A program made the translations under genes and the position numbers. From Dyella thiooxydans (GTDB lineage: Bacteria > Pseudomonadota > Gammaproteobacteria > Xanthomonadales > Rhodanobacteraceae): DNA of 64,000 nt. Of the stretch, positions 50,651-59,225 are shown one piece after another; positions within the stretch are counted from its first letter, which is position 1, and every line of letters begins with the position of its first letter. The notes beneath the pieces were generated by a model. That model was not told the DNA's origin and did no database searches. It saw only the letters and a list, made by a program, of their open reading frames with translations. The stretch covers positions 1,488,001 to 1,552,000 of the forward strand of contig NZ_CP014841.1 in the NCBI RefSeq assembly GCF_001641285.1. Reading direction: 5' to 3'.

Positions 50651-51208
50651 TCACACCGCGGCGATCACCGCATCGGTATCGACCACCGCGGCAAACTCAT
50701 CGCGCAGGTCGCTGAGCGCACTGGCATGCACCTCCGCCGCGGGGCGCATCGTGCCGTCCATACCCATGCGCTCGAACGTCGCGGTGGCGTCGGCGACGAT
50801 GCTGGTGGCGAAACCGAAGTTGCCGGCCATGCGCGTGGTGGTGGACACGCAATGGTTGGTGGTCAGCCCGACGATCACCAGGCCTTCGATGCCGGCGTCG
50901 CGCAGGTCGCGCTCAAGCGTGGTGCCGATGAACGCGCTGTTGACCGACTTGCGGTAGACCGGCTCGCCCTCGTGCGGCACGGCCTCGGGCTTGGGCCGAT
51001 GGCCCGGCGTGCCCGGGCGGAAGGCGCCGTCCGGCGCGGCCGAGTCGTGCTGCACGTGGATCACCGGGCGACCCTTTGCACGAAACGCCGCCAGCAGACG
51101 GGCGATGTTCGCCTCGGCATCCGGGTTGTTGCGGGCGCCCCAGCGGGGATCGTTGAAACCCTGCTGGACATCGATCACGATCAGCGCGGTCTTGCGGGGA
51201 AGGATCAT
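50651..51208 (-). CDS. Isochorismatase-like cysteine hydrolase
   Basis: The 185-residue protein has the isochorismatase fold with an apparently complete catalytic triad. Asp is in ALIVIDVQQGFND, Lys in VYRKSVNSAF, and Cys in GLTTNHCVSTTTRMAGNFG. Such enzymes hydrolyse isochorismate, nicotinamide, N-carbamoyl compounds or ureides; the presence of Cys favours an amidase or amide-hydrolase activity. ATG 51208 is the start, because the first strand follows at once. The gene diverges from a LysR-family gene at 51337, the usual arrangement for a regulated enzyme. A damaged second copy lies at 47203-47458. Length matches the family. Confidence 0.87.
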   Translation of the reverse strand: MILPRKTALIVIDVQQGFNDPRWGARNNPDAEANIARLLAAFRAKGRPVIHVQHDSAAPDGAFRPGTPGHRPKPEAVPHEGEPVYRKSVNSAFIGTTLERDLRDAGIEGLVIVGLTTNHCVSTTTRMAGNFGFATSIVADATATFERMGMDGTMRPAAEVHASALSDLRDEFAAVVDTDAVIAAV

Positions 51209-51292
51209 CGTCACGGTCGTTCTGCCTGTCGCATGCGCCTGGATCCGGCGCGGTGGCGGCATGGTCCGGGCCGATGCCACCCGCTCCAAAAC

Positions 51293-51310
51293 GCCGATGG
51301 ACCCATCGGC
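51293..51310. promoter_or_regulatory. 18-bp palindrome between the LysR and isochorismatase genes
   Basis: GCCGATGG-AC-CCATCGGC is a perfect 8-bp inverted repeat ending 26 bp before the LysR start codon. It is a candidate operator for autoregulation or divergent control, although it is not the classical T-N11-A box. Confidence 0.4.
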
Positions 51311-51336
51311 CTCGCCGATCACCTCACTCTCCGCCT

Positions 51337-52221
51337 ATGGACATCGAACTCCGTCATTGCCGGGCGTTGATCGCCCTTGCCGAACAGCAGGGCATCGCCC
51401 GCGCGGCCAAGGCCCTGGGCGTGGCGCAGTCGACGCTTTCCGAAGCGCTGTTCTCGCTCGAACGCGTGGTCGGCTTCGCGATCACCGAGCGCACGCCGGG
51501 CAGCGGCGCGACGCTTACCCGTCAGGCTTCAGCGCTGCTGCCCCACGCGCGGCGGCTGTTGCAGGTCGCCGACGAGACGATGGCCTTCGCACGTGGCTTG
51601 CAGCCGCAGCGGTCGTTTGCCATCGGTGCGTCGGAATCGGTCGGCACCTACGTGCTGCCGGACGTGCTGGAGCGTCTGCGCGAGACCTGGCCCGCGCTCA
51701 TCGTGCAGGTGCGCACCGGGCTCTGCGCGGAGCTGCGCCAGCTGGTCTCGGCAGGCCGGCTGCAGGCCGCCATCACCATCGGCCCGAGCATCGACCAGGC
51801 CGTGCCACCCGACCAGACCCTGCTGCAGCTGACGCGATCGAGACTGGCGCTGTTCCGGGCGCCAGGCACCACCGAACCGGCGCTGGTGCCCGGCCTGCCG
51901 GCACCCGCGATCTGCGTGCCCGACCCGGAGGGCGCACTCAACGCGCTGCTCTCCACCTGGCTGCGCCACCTCGGGGTTCCCGCGACGCTGCATTCGGCCG
52001 GTTCGGTGGAGGCGGTGAAACGGCGGGTGGCGTCCGGCGGCGAGCTGGGCGCCCTGCCGCGCTACGCCGTCGACGCCGAACTGGCTCAGGGTGAACTGGT
52101 GGAGGTCGCCACGTCGCAACCACTGCCGGCGATGATGCTGGAGGTCACCGCGCTCGACGGCGCAGCCATCGAAGAACCCCTGGCCGGTCTGCTGGACGAG
52201 CTGCGCCGGATCCGGCTCTAG
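51337..52221 (+). CDS. LysR-family transcriptional regulator
   Basis: The 294-residue regulator has an N-terminal winged helix (RHCRALIALAEQQGIARAAK, then ALGVAQSTLSEALFSLERVV) and a periplasmic-binding-like effector domain starting at QRSFAIGASESVGTYVLPDV. The DNA-binding helix has the normal pattern. ATG 51337 starts exactly at the conserved MDIELRHCRAL segment. It is divergent from the isochorismatase-like gene, 128 bp away, and probably activates it. The effector is unknown. The downstream gap to the next convergent gene is short (46 bp), and the gene is likely monocistronic. Confidence 0.88.
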   Translation: MDIELRHCRALIALAEQQGIARAAKALGVAQSTLSEALFSLERVVGFAITERTPGSGATLTRQASALLPHARRLLQVADETMAFARGLQPQRSFAIGASESVGTYVLPDVLERLRETWPALIVQVRTGLCAELRQLVSAGRLQAAITIGPSIDQAVPPDQTLLQLTRSRLALFRAPGTTEPALVPGLPAPAICVPDPEGALNALLSTWLRHLGVPATLHSAGSVEAVKRRVASGGELGALPRYAVDAELAQGELVEVATSQPLPAMMLEVTALDGAAIEEPLAGLLDELRRIRL

Positions 52222-52267
52222 GCGGCCCCGCCCGCCCCCCCGCGCCGGTGGGCAGGCGGCTCACTGG

Positions 52268-53089
52268 CTAGGGGTGACCGCCGTCCTGACCTTTGTCCCT
52301 GCGCCCCTTGTCCTGGTCCGACCGGCCCTTGTCACCCTTGCCGCGCGCCTTGGGCACCGGCTGCGAGTGCGGCTGTTGTGGCTGGGCACGCTGCTGCAGT
52401 GGCTGCTGGACGCCCTGCTGCGGACGGCTCCGCGGCTCCTGCGGCCGGTCGTTCTGCAGGGGCCGGCTGCGCGACGGCTCGTTGCGACGATGCTGCTCGA
52501 GAATCTGTCTGCTCACCGTCTCGCGTGACTGGTAGCGGTAGTTGCGGGACTCGATCGAACGCTGCTGCTCCAGTTGGCGGGGGTAGCGGCTGCCGGTGTA
52601 GCTGCGCTGATAGGTCGGCAGTGGCGCCGGTGCCGGCACGGAGCGGCGATTCCAGTGATCCCACCCGCTGCGCTGCCGTTCCCAACCAGGCCCCCAGTGT
52701 TCGCCCCAGCGCGGAGGCGCGCTCGGCAGCCAGCCGCGGAAGTAGGGCGGCGGACGACGGTAGTAGCGCACCGGAATGCGCAGGATGAACAAGGGCACGT
52801 AAGCCGGCGAAACCAGGTACCAAGGCCCGTTGTACCAGGTGCTCCAATACCAGCCGTCGTCCACGTACACCCAGTACAGGCCGTCGTAGAAGAAGTAGTT
52901 CTGGTCGATGCGCGGGTCGTAGTACACCGGGTAGCCGGGAATGCGCTCGAACGTCGGATACGTCGATACGACGAAGCCCAGGCTCACGCCGCGGTCGCTG
53001 ATGCCTATGCTCAGCCGGGTCTGGGCCCAGGCCTGGGTGCAGGCCACGGGAGAGAGGAAGATCGCCAGGGCGAGAATCACGTAACGCAT
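52268..53089 (-). CDS. Secreted aromatic-rich protein with Gln/Arg-rich tail
   Basis: The 273-residue protein has a signal peptide (VILALAIFLSPVACTQAWA). The next 100 residues are full of Tyr, Trp and Phe (YPVYYDPRIDQNYFFYDGLY, then WVYVDDGWYWSTWYNGPWYL), a pattern of small secreted YXWY-type proteins of unknown role. The last 120 residues are low in complexity: Arg/Gln/Ser, then Lys/Asp/Gly (KGDKGRSDQDKGRRDKG). It is probably cell-envelope-associated. GGGAG precedes ATG 53089. It converges with the LysR gene and diverges from the HD-GYP gene. I do not recognise a function. Confidence 0.7.
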   Translation of the reverse strand: MRYVILALAIFLSPVACTQAWAQTRLSIGISDRGVSLGFVVSTYPTFERIPGYPVYYDPRIDQNYFFYDGLYWVYVDDGWYWSTWYNGPWYLVSPAYVPLFILRIPVRYYRRPPPYFRGWLPSAPPRWGEHWGPGWERQRSGWDHWNRRSVPAPAPLPTYQRSYTGSRYPRQLEQQRSIESRNYRYQSRETVSRQILEQHRRNEPSRSRPLQNDRPQEPRSRPQQGVQQPLQQRAQPQQPHSQPVPKARGKGDKGRSDQDKGRRDKGQDGGHP

Positions 53090-53573
53090 GGTCTGGACTC
53101 CCTTGAATGGTCGGTGTCGCGCTGCCTCGGTTGCCCTCGCGCGCGTTCGACTCCGGCCGCCGCAACGCAAATAGGGATCGTCACCGTAACCCCGCGTCGA
53201 GGTCGCCGACTTGTCCAGGATCAAACGGTGCTCAGGTCGGGGGAACGGCGAGGGCAGATCCAGGGGTCATCCGCCCCTGCGGAGCCACGCCCACCCCACG
53301 CGGCGCAACGGCATCGCGGTCGGCGCCCGCCGCCGGCGCGGATGCCGGACGAACCGGCATCGGTACGCCCCTCGACACCCCACCAGCGGCCTGCCGTCAG
53401 GCCCGGCCGCCACTCAAGTACGCCCCGTGCGGGCCGATAACCGAACGCACGGTCCGGCACCCGGACGTGGCCCGCCTGACGGCAGGCCGCGAAAGCGATC
53501 GATCGCCCCTGCAACGATGACTCCGCCCGGGACGCGCCCACGCAGAACCGACGAGATTTGGATTGGCCCGAAC
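53090..53573. other. 484-bp divergent region without a gene
   Basis: The region separates the aromatic-rich secreted protein gene (minus) and the HD-GYP gene (plus). It is as GC-rich as the genes. The open frame running into the HD-GYP gene from 53211 lacks coding character. No convincing promoter or repeat was found. Confidence 0.5.
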
Positions 53574-54767
53574 ATGACCTCGCCGCTGAAGAAGATCGTC
53601 GCCACCCAGGTGGTTGCGGGCATGTACGTCCGGAAGATCGAGGGCAACTGGCTGGATCATCCGTTCTGGCGGGGATCGTTCCTGGTCGAGCCCGGCGAAA
53701 CCCTGGTCACGCTGCGCGCGCTGGGGCAGCAGGGTGTGTGGATCGACACCAGCAAGGGGCTGGATCTGGCATCCGGACCGGTGACGCCTTCCGCGGCGCC
53801 CGTCATCGAGACGACGCCGGAGCCGTCGCCCGAACGCTCGGACTTCGGCGACGACTACGCGGCGGCCGAAGCCATCCGCGAACGCGCCAAGGGCGTGGCG
53901 AAGTCGCTGTTCGGCGAAGCGCGCATGGGCAAGGCGCTGAGCATGGACGCCGCCGCCGAGGTGGTGGACGAGATCAACGAGGTGATTGCCCGCAACCCTG
54001 CGGCGATGCTGAGCGTGGTCCGCCTGAAGAACAAGGACGACTACACCTATCTGCACTCGGTCGCCGTCGCCGCGCTGATGATCGCCCTCGGCAAGCGCCT
54101 GGGCTATGAGGGCGAGGCACTGAAGGAGTTCGGCGTGGCGGGCCTGCTGCACGACATCGGCAAAGTCGGGATCTCCGACGCGGTCCTCAACAAGCCCGGT
54201 CGCCTCAGCCCGCTGGAGTTGGCCACCGTGCGGCAGCACCCGCAGGTGGGCTGGGACATCCTCAGCCGTGAATCGGCCGCCGGTCCGATGGCACTGGATG
54301 TGGCCCTGCATCACCACGAGAAGACCGACGGTACCGGCTACCCACACAGGCTGTCCGGCGACGCACTGAGCGAGGTCGCACGCATGGGTGCGATCTGCGA
54401 CGTCTACGATGCGATCACTTCCGAGCGCTGTTACAAGCCCGGCTGGGAGCCGGCCGAAGCCATTCGCCGCATGGCCGAGTGGCAGGAAGGCCATTTCGAC
54501 CGGCGGATCTTCCATGTCTTCGTGAAGCTGATCGGCATCTATCCCACCGGCACACTCGTGCGACTGGCATCCCAGCGACTGGCCGTGGTACTGGTGCAGG
54601 GCAACGGCAGCGCGCTGAACCCGATCGTGCGACTGATCTGCACCCTTCCCGAGCGCGCGCGGCTGGAGCCGGAGACGCTGGACCTGGAGGACTCGGACGA
54701 TCGCATCGTCGCCATCGAAGATCCCGCCCATTGGGATCTGGATGTACCCGCCCTGCTGCGCGCATGA
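53574..54767 (+). CDS. HD-GYP cyclic-di-GMP phosphodiesterase with DUF3391
   Basis: The 397-residue cytoplasmic protein has an N-terminal DUF3391 domain (VATQVVAGMYVRKIEGNWLD, FLVEPGETLVTLRALGQQGV) and then an HD-GYP domain. Its metal ligands are present: YLHSVAVAALM, LLHDIGKVGI, QHPQVGWDIL, HHHEKTDGTGYP with the GYP signature, and CDVYDAITSERCYK. It should hydrolyse cyclic-di-GMP. A C-terminal region of about 60 residues (LVQGNGSALNPIVRLICTLP) completes the usual architecture. ATG 53574 starts the domain directly, although its ribosome binding site is weak. A GGDEF cyclase gene begins 46 bp downstream on the same strand, giving a synthesis-and-degradation pair. Confidence 0.92.
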   Translation: MTSPLKKIVATQVVAGMYVRKIEGNWLDHPFWRGSFLVEPGETLVTLRALGQQGVWIDTSKGLDLASGPVTPSAAPVIETTPEPSPERSDFGDDYAAAEAIRERAKGVAKSLFGEARMGKALSMDAAAEVVDEINEVIARNPAAMLSVVRLKNKDDYTYLHSVAVAALMIALGKRLGYEGEALKEFGVAGLLHDIGKVGISDAVLNKPGRLSPLELATVRQHPQVGWDILSRESAAGPMALDVALHHHEKTDGTGYPHRLSGDALSEVARMGAICDVYDAITSERCYKPGWEPAEAIRRMAEWQEGHFDRRIFHVFVKLIGIYPTGTLVRLASQRLAVVLVQGNGSALNPIVRLICTLPERARLEPETLDLEDSDDRIVAIEDPAHWDLDVPALLRA

Positions 54768-54813
54768 AGCCGGCACAGCTCCCGCCGGCCCGCCCGCAGG
54801 CATCCTGAAGCCC

Positions 54814-55869
54814 ATGAAGAACGACCTGTCCAGCAATCCTTTGCGCCAGCTCTACCGGCGCACCTACGTCCTGCGCGTGCTGGGCATGGGGCTCGGCACC
54901 CTGCCCATCGCCGTCGTGCTGCAGCAGCGGCATGGAAGCTGGCAGGCCTGGGCATGGGCGGTGCTGGTCTGCTTCGCCTGGCCGCACCTCGCCTTCCTGA
55001 TGGCCCGCCATGGCAGGGACCCGGCCGCTGCCGAACGACGCAATCTGCTGCTCGACTCGTTCTTCGCCGGCACCTGCGCCCCGCTGATGCATTTCAATCT
55101 GCTGCCGTCGGTCGTGCTCATCGCCGTGGTGGCAGCGGACAAGGTCACCACCGGCATCCGCGGGCTGTGGCTTCGCTCGCTGGGCTGGACCGCCGCCGGC
55201 ATCGTGCTGGGCGGGCTGCTCACCGGCTTCGCTGCCGCCCCCGCTTCCGACATGGCGGTGGTGGTGGCCAGCCTGCCTATCCTGGTGATCCACACGCTGG
55301 TGGTCAGCGCGATCAGCTACAGCCTGGTGCGCCGGGTGCAGTTGCAGAACCTGCGCCTGAAGGAACTGGCCCATACCGACCCGCTGACCGGCCTGCACAC
55401 CCGACGCCACTGGGAACAGGGCATTGCCGCGATGCTGGCGGCGCTGCGCCCGGATGCCACCGCCACGCTGTTGCTGATCGACCTGGATGACTTCAAGGTG
55501 GTCAACGACACCCACGGCCATCCGATCGGCGACGACGTGTTGCGCGCGATCGGCGCCATCGTGCGCGAACACGCGGCCGACCGCGGTCTGGCCGGACGGC
55601 TGGGGGGTGACGAAATCGCCCTCGTACTGCCTGTCGATTCGTCCGCGGCGGGTGCGATCGCCGAGCGCATCCGCGCCGACGTGGAGAGCCTGCGCTTTCC
55701 GCTGGCACCCTCGCTGCGCTGCTCGGTGAGCATCGGGATCGCCTCCCGGCCGCGCGGTGAAAACCATCCGCGCCAATGGATCGAAGCCGCGGATCGTGCG
55801 CTCTACCAGGCCAAGGACGCAGGCAGAAACCGCGTCGGCAGCCACGCACCGGACCTGCCGCCGCTCTGA
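54814..55869 (+). CDS. MASE2-type membrane diguanylate cyclase
   Basis: The 351-residue protein has an N-terminal membrane domain of five or six helices resembling MASE2 (AdrA/DgcC type), beginning RRTYVLRVLGMGLGTLPIAV and continuing through FAWPHLAFLMARHGRDP. A GGDEF domain follows. Its signature reads GGDEI instead of GGDEF, a mild change at the last position; the metal-binding Asp/Glu are kept, so activity is likely. No RxxD inhibitory site is seen. In E. coli the relative drives cellulose synthesis through a cyclic-di-GMP receptor. It follows the HD-GYP gene by 46 bp and probably forms an operon. ATG 54814 has only a weak ribosome binding site. Confidence 0.87.
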   Translation: MKNDLSSNPLRQLYRRTYVLRVLGMGLGTLPIAVVLQQRHGSWQAWAWAVLVCFAWPHLAFLMARHGRDPAAAERRNLLLDSFFAGTCAPLMHFNLLPSVVLIAVVAADKVTTGIRGLWLRSLGWTAAGIVLGGLLTGFAAAPASDMAVVVASLPILVIHTLVVSAISYSLVRRVQLQNLRLKELAHTDPLTGLHTRRHWEQGIAAMLAALRPDATATLLLIDLDDFKVVNDTHGHPIGDDVLRAIGAIVREHAADRGLAGRLGGDEIALVLPVDSSAAGAIAERIRADVESLRFPLAPSLRCSVSIGIASRPRGENHPRQWIEAADRALYQAKDAGRNRVGSHAPDLPPL

Positions 55870-56519
55870 CGCGCCGGGTTCCTTCGTCGGCGGGTGCACC
55901 CGCCGACTCCATGCGTCAGCCGACGATCCGCATGATCGACTCCAGGCGCAGCACCCCTGCCCGGAGCCCGCGCGAAGACGGCTGGTGCAGATGATTGGCG
56001 CGCCATCGCACCCGACGTGGCTCCCGGTCTCGATCTTTGCGGAACCATCCGGTGCAACGGCGCCCATGCGCATCGACTCCGTTGCAGCCACTTCGGCATC
56101 CTCGATCGTCATGCTCCCGCAGAGGGCACCAACTGCGGCACCTGCAGTCGCGACACGCCGACGGGTCGGCAGGTGGCGAACCGGCGGCGGTCGCCCGGAC
56201 CGCCGGGTCGCCAGCATGGCGACGAAGGTGCCGGCAGCGACTGCCGCATGATCCTGATCGAACCGGGCTTCGCCGAGAGGCACCCGCCGGTCGACAAGCC
56301 CGCTGCCGCGTCCCGCCCCGCGCAGCCGTCCCGTGGCATCCGGTCGCACCCCGCGCCATGGCGGACCCGCCTGACATGGATCAGACCGCTCGCACCACCC
56401 GGGCCGATAGCGTGTGCCCCGAACGCTGATCGAATCGAACGACACGCTCGCCGGGCAGGACGCTTTCCGAGATCAGTGCACGCGACAGGGGCCCGGTTGT
56501 CGCTGCAGGAGACGGAACC
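55870..56519. other. 650-bp region without a recognised gene upstream of nirK
   Basis: This is the longest gap in the window. Several frames are open on both strands, but none has a ribosome binding site, a recognisable domain or consistent codon bias. The 3' part must hold the nirK promoter. A weak FNR-like site is listed separately. A decayed gene cannot be excluded. Confidence 0.5.
56371..56384. promoter_or_regulatory. Possible FNR/DNR-type site upstream of nirK
   Basis: CTGAC-ATGG-ATCAG resembles the TTGAC/T-N4-ATCAA consensus, with one mismatch in each half and correct spacing, about 135 bp before the start codon. The position suits an oxygen- or NO-responsive activator of nirK, but the match is imperfect. 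Confidence 0.3.
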
Positions 56520-57884
56520 ATGAACATTCGTCACATGTTTTTACCCGTGTTCGCACTGGCGCTGGCCTGGGCCGGCCACGCGAACGCCACCACCTCCAAC
56601 CTGCAGAGCCCGGCCGAATACACACCGACCGTGACCTTCACCCTGAAGACCGATGTCGGCTCGTTCGGCATGGGCTTCCGCGGCGTGGGCGGCGCCATCG
56701 ACGGCCAGCTCAACCCCACCCTGAAGGTGCCCGCCGGGGCGATCGTGCAGATCAACCTGATCGACGGCGACGGCTCGATGCACAACATCCGCCTGCCCGA
56801 CTTCAACGTGCTGTCCAACGACGTGGTGGGCAAGGACGCCAGCACCGCGGTGGTGTTCCGCGCCGACCACGACGGCAACTTCGACTACTTCTGCAACATC
56901 CCCGGCCATCGCGCCGCCGGCATGGACGGCAAGCTGGTGGTGGGCAAGGCGGAGGCCGCCCCCAAGGCCACCGCCGCCGACATCAGCCGCGCGCCGGACG
57001 ACCTGCCTGCGCCGGTCGGCGACCGCGCGCCGAAGCACCTGCAGTTCAACCTCACCACCGAGGAAGTCACCGGCCAACTCGCCAACGGCACCACGTTCAC
57101 CTACTGGACTTTCAACGGCAAGGTGCCCGGCCCGATGCTGCGCGCCCGCGTCGGCGACACCGTCACGGTGAGCCTGCACAACGACGCCCACAGCCTGATG
57201 AACCACTCGGTCGACATGCACGCGGTGACCGGTCCGGGCGGCGGTGCGGCGGTGATGCAGGTGCCGCCGGGCCAGACCCGCAGCTTCACCTTCAAGGCGC
57301 TCAAGCCGGGCCTGTACGTCTACCACTGCGCCACGCCGATGGTCGCACAGCACATCGCCAACGGCATGTACGGCATGGTGCTGGTGGAGCCGGCCGGCGG
57401 CCTGCCCAAGGTGGCGCACGAGTTCTACATGATGCAGGGCGAGATCTACACCACCGAGCCGTTCAACACCCACGGCCACCTGCAGTTCGACGTCAACAAG
57501 CTGCTCGCCGAACAGCCGACCTACATGGTCTTCAACGGCGCCGTCGGCGCGCTCACCACCGACCATCCGCTCAAGGCCAGGGTGGGCGACACCATCCGCA
57601 TCTACTTCGGCGTCGGCGGCCCGAACAAGACCTCCTCGTTCCACCTGATCGGCGAGATGTTCGACGACGCCTGGGCCTGGGGCGCGCTGGCCAACCGGCC
57701 GGAACACGACGTGCAGACCATCCCGGTTCCGCCGGGCGGCGCGGTGGTGACCGACGTGCACTTCGAGGAACCGGGCAAGTACATCCTCGTCGACCATGCG
57801 CTGTCGCGCCTGGAGAAGGGCCTCGCCGGCTGGGTCGAAGTCACCGGCCCGAAGGACCCGAGCATCTTCCGCGCCGGCAACTGA
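56520..57884 (+). CDS. nirK: Copper nitrite reductase with an N-terminal cupredoxin domain
   Basis: The 454-residue protein has a signal peptide (residues 1-23). An extra cupredoxin domain (about 30-145) has type 1 copper ligands H88, C125, H130 and M135 (FCNIPGHRAAGM). A complete two-domain NirK core follows. Its type 1 ligands are H229, C270, H278 and M283, its type 2 ligands H234, H269 and H426, and its catalytic pair D232 and H375 (SSFHLIG). NirK reduces nitrite to NO in the periplasm during denitrification. The fused domain, as in Hyphomicrobium denitrificans, may hand electrons to the core. AGGAG precedes the ATG. The porin gene follows after 88 bp. No nor, nos or nnrS gene is in the window. 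Confidence 0.93.
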   Translation: MNIRHMFLPVFALALAWAGHANATTSNLQSPAEYTPTVTFTLKTDVGSFGMGFRGVGGAIDGQLNPTLKVPAGAIVQINLIDGDGSMHNIRLPDFNVLSNDVVGKDASTAVVFRADHDGNFDYFCNIPGHRAAGMDGKLVVGKAEAAPKATAADISRAPDDLPAPVGDRAPKHLQFNLTTEEVTGQLANGTTFTYWTFNGKVPGPMLRARVGDTVTVSLHNDAHSLMNHSVDMHAVTGPGGGAAVMQVPPGQTRSFTFKALKPGLYVYHCATPMVAQHIANGMYGMVLVEPAGGLPKVAHEFYMMQGEIYTTEPFNTHGHLQFDVNKLLAEQPTYMVFNGAVGALTTDHPLKARVGDTIRIYFGVGGPNKTSSFHLIGEMFDDAWAWGALANRPEHDVQTIPVPPGGAVVTDVHFEEPGKYILVDHALSRLEKGLAGWVEVTGPKDPSIFRAGN

Positions 57885-57972
57885 TCCGGCCTTCCGGGCG
57901 GCCACGCCGCCCTCCCCTCCCGGCGGCGCCCGCCGTCGGGCCATCCCTCCCGAATACTCCGAGGAAACGACC

Positions 57973-59172
57973 ATGAAACCATGGGCCGTCAACGCCCCGC
58001 GCGCCGCGTTCGTCCTGCTGCTGGGCGCCGCCGGCTGCGCCAATGCGCAAGCCGACACCGCCAGCGGTCCCCAGCTCGACGTGCGCTATCGCCTCGAGCA
58101 GGTCGACCAGGGCGGCTTCGCCCGCGACGCCAACGCCTCGACCGTGCGCACCCGGCTGGGCTACCGCTTCGCCGATCACAGCGGCTGGAGCGCGCTGGTC
58201 TCGCTGCAGGACAACCGCGTGGTCGGCAACGATCTGTACAACAGCACCCGTAACGGACAGACGAACTACCCGGTGGTGTCCGACCCGGCCGATACCGAGC
58301 TGGACCAGGCCTATGTCGAATACCACGGCTGGCAGCCGCTGGACCTGCGCGTGGGCCGCCAGGTGATCAAGCTCGACAACGACCGCTTCGTCGGCAACGT
58401 CGGCTTCCGCCAGCTCGAACAGAGCTTCGACGCCGTGCGCGCGATCTGGACGCCGTCATCGGCCTGGCGCGTCGACTATGCCTGGCTCACCCGCGTCAAC
58501 CGCATCTTCGGCGCGCACCATCCCGATCCGCTGCACGCCCGGCAGAACCTGGACACCCATCTGCTCAACGTGTCGTGGAAGCAGGCGGCGGGCACCGTGG
58601 TCGGCTACGCCTACCTGATCGGCAACCAGTCGCTGCCGGCCAGCTCGCATCGCGACCTCGGCCTGCGCTGGCTGGGCCACGCCGCGCGCGGCCAGGACTG
58701 GAGCATCGACTACACGCTGGAAGCGGCCCGGCAGCACGCCTGGAAGCGCGGCACGCTGCAAGGCAGCCGTTCCTACCTGCATGCCGAAGTGGCCCTGGGC
58801 CTGCGTGCCTGGCAATGGACGCTGGGCCAGGAGCGGCTGCAGGGCGACGGCACCAGCGCCCTGCAGACCCCGCTGGCCACGCTGCATGCGTTCAACGGCT
58901 GGGCCGACCGCTTCCTCGCCACGCCGGCCGACGGCCTGGCCGACAGCTACCTGGGCGTGAGCTGGAAGGCGCGCACGCTGAGCGTGGCGGCCACCGCGCA
59001 CCACTTCGCCGCGACGCATACCGGCACGCACTACGGCGACGAGCTGGACCTGTCCGCCGGCCTGGCGATCGACCGCCACTTCAGCACCTCGCTGGCGCTC
59101 GCCGACTACCGTGCCGACCACTACGCCACCGATACCCGCATCGTCTGGTTCTCCGTGGAGTACAAGCTCTGA
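57973..59172 (+). CDS. Alginate-export-type outer-membrane porin
   Basis: The 399-residue protein has a signal peptide (VLLLGAAGCANAQA) and then repeated amphipathic strands ending in an aromatic-rich final strand (IVWFSVEYKL). Segments such as RTRLGYRFADHSGWSALVSL, then QDNRVVGNDLYN, and LRVGRQVIKLDNDRFVGNVG match the alginate-export (AlgE-like) family. In non-alginate producers these proteins are general or anion-type porins. It is 88 bp downstream of nirK on the same strand with GAGGAAA before its ATG, so co-expression is likely; it might pass nitrite or nitrate, which is inference. A 14-bp hairpin lies just past the stop. Confidence 0.83.
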   Translation: MKPWAVNAPRAAFVLLLGAAGCANAQADTASGPQLDVRYRLEQVDQGGFARDANASTVRTRLGYRFADHSGWSALVSLQDNRVVGNDLYNSTRNGQTNYPVVSDPADTELDQAYVEYHGWQPLDLRVGRQVIKLDNDRFVGNVGFRQLEQSFDAVRAIWTPSSAWRVDYAWLTRVNRIFGAHHPDPLHARQNLDTHLLNVSWKQAAGTVVGYAYLIGNQSLPASSHRDLGLRWLGHAARGQDWSIDYTLEAARQHAWKRGTLQGSRSYLHAEVALGLRAWQWTLGQERLQGDGTSALQTPLATLHAFNGWADRFLATPADGLADSYLGVSWKARTLSVAATAHHFAATHTGTHYGDELDLSAGLAIDRHFSTSLALADYRADHYATDTRIVWFSVEYKL

Positions 59173-59179
59173 GCGGAAC

Positions 59180-59211
59180 GGCGGCGGCCGGCGTCACCGC
59201 CGGTCGCCGCC
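59180..59211. terminator. Hairpin between the porin and DUF2189 genes
   Basis: GGCGGCGGCCGGCG (59180-59193) pairs with 59198-59211 over 14 bp (one G-T pair) around a 4-base loop. It lies between two convergent genes. It has no T tract, so termination strength is uncertain. Confidence 0.6.
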
Positions 59212-59225
59212 GCATCGCACGCGGA

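Noticed and set aside
54415-56445. A 676-codon minus-strand frame over the cyclase gene and the gap before nirK
   Set aside because: Most of it is antisense to the GGDEF gene. The part in the gap has no domain or ribosome binding site, so I did not call a gene there.
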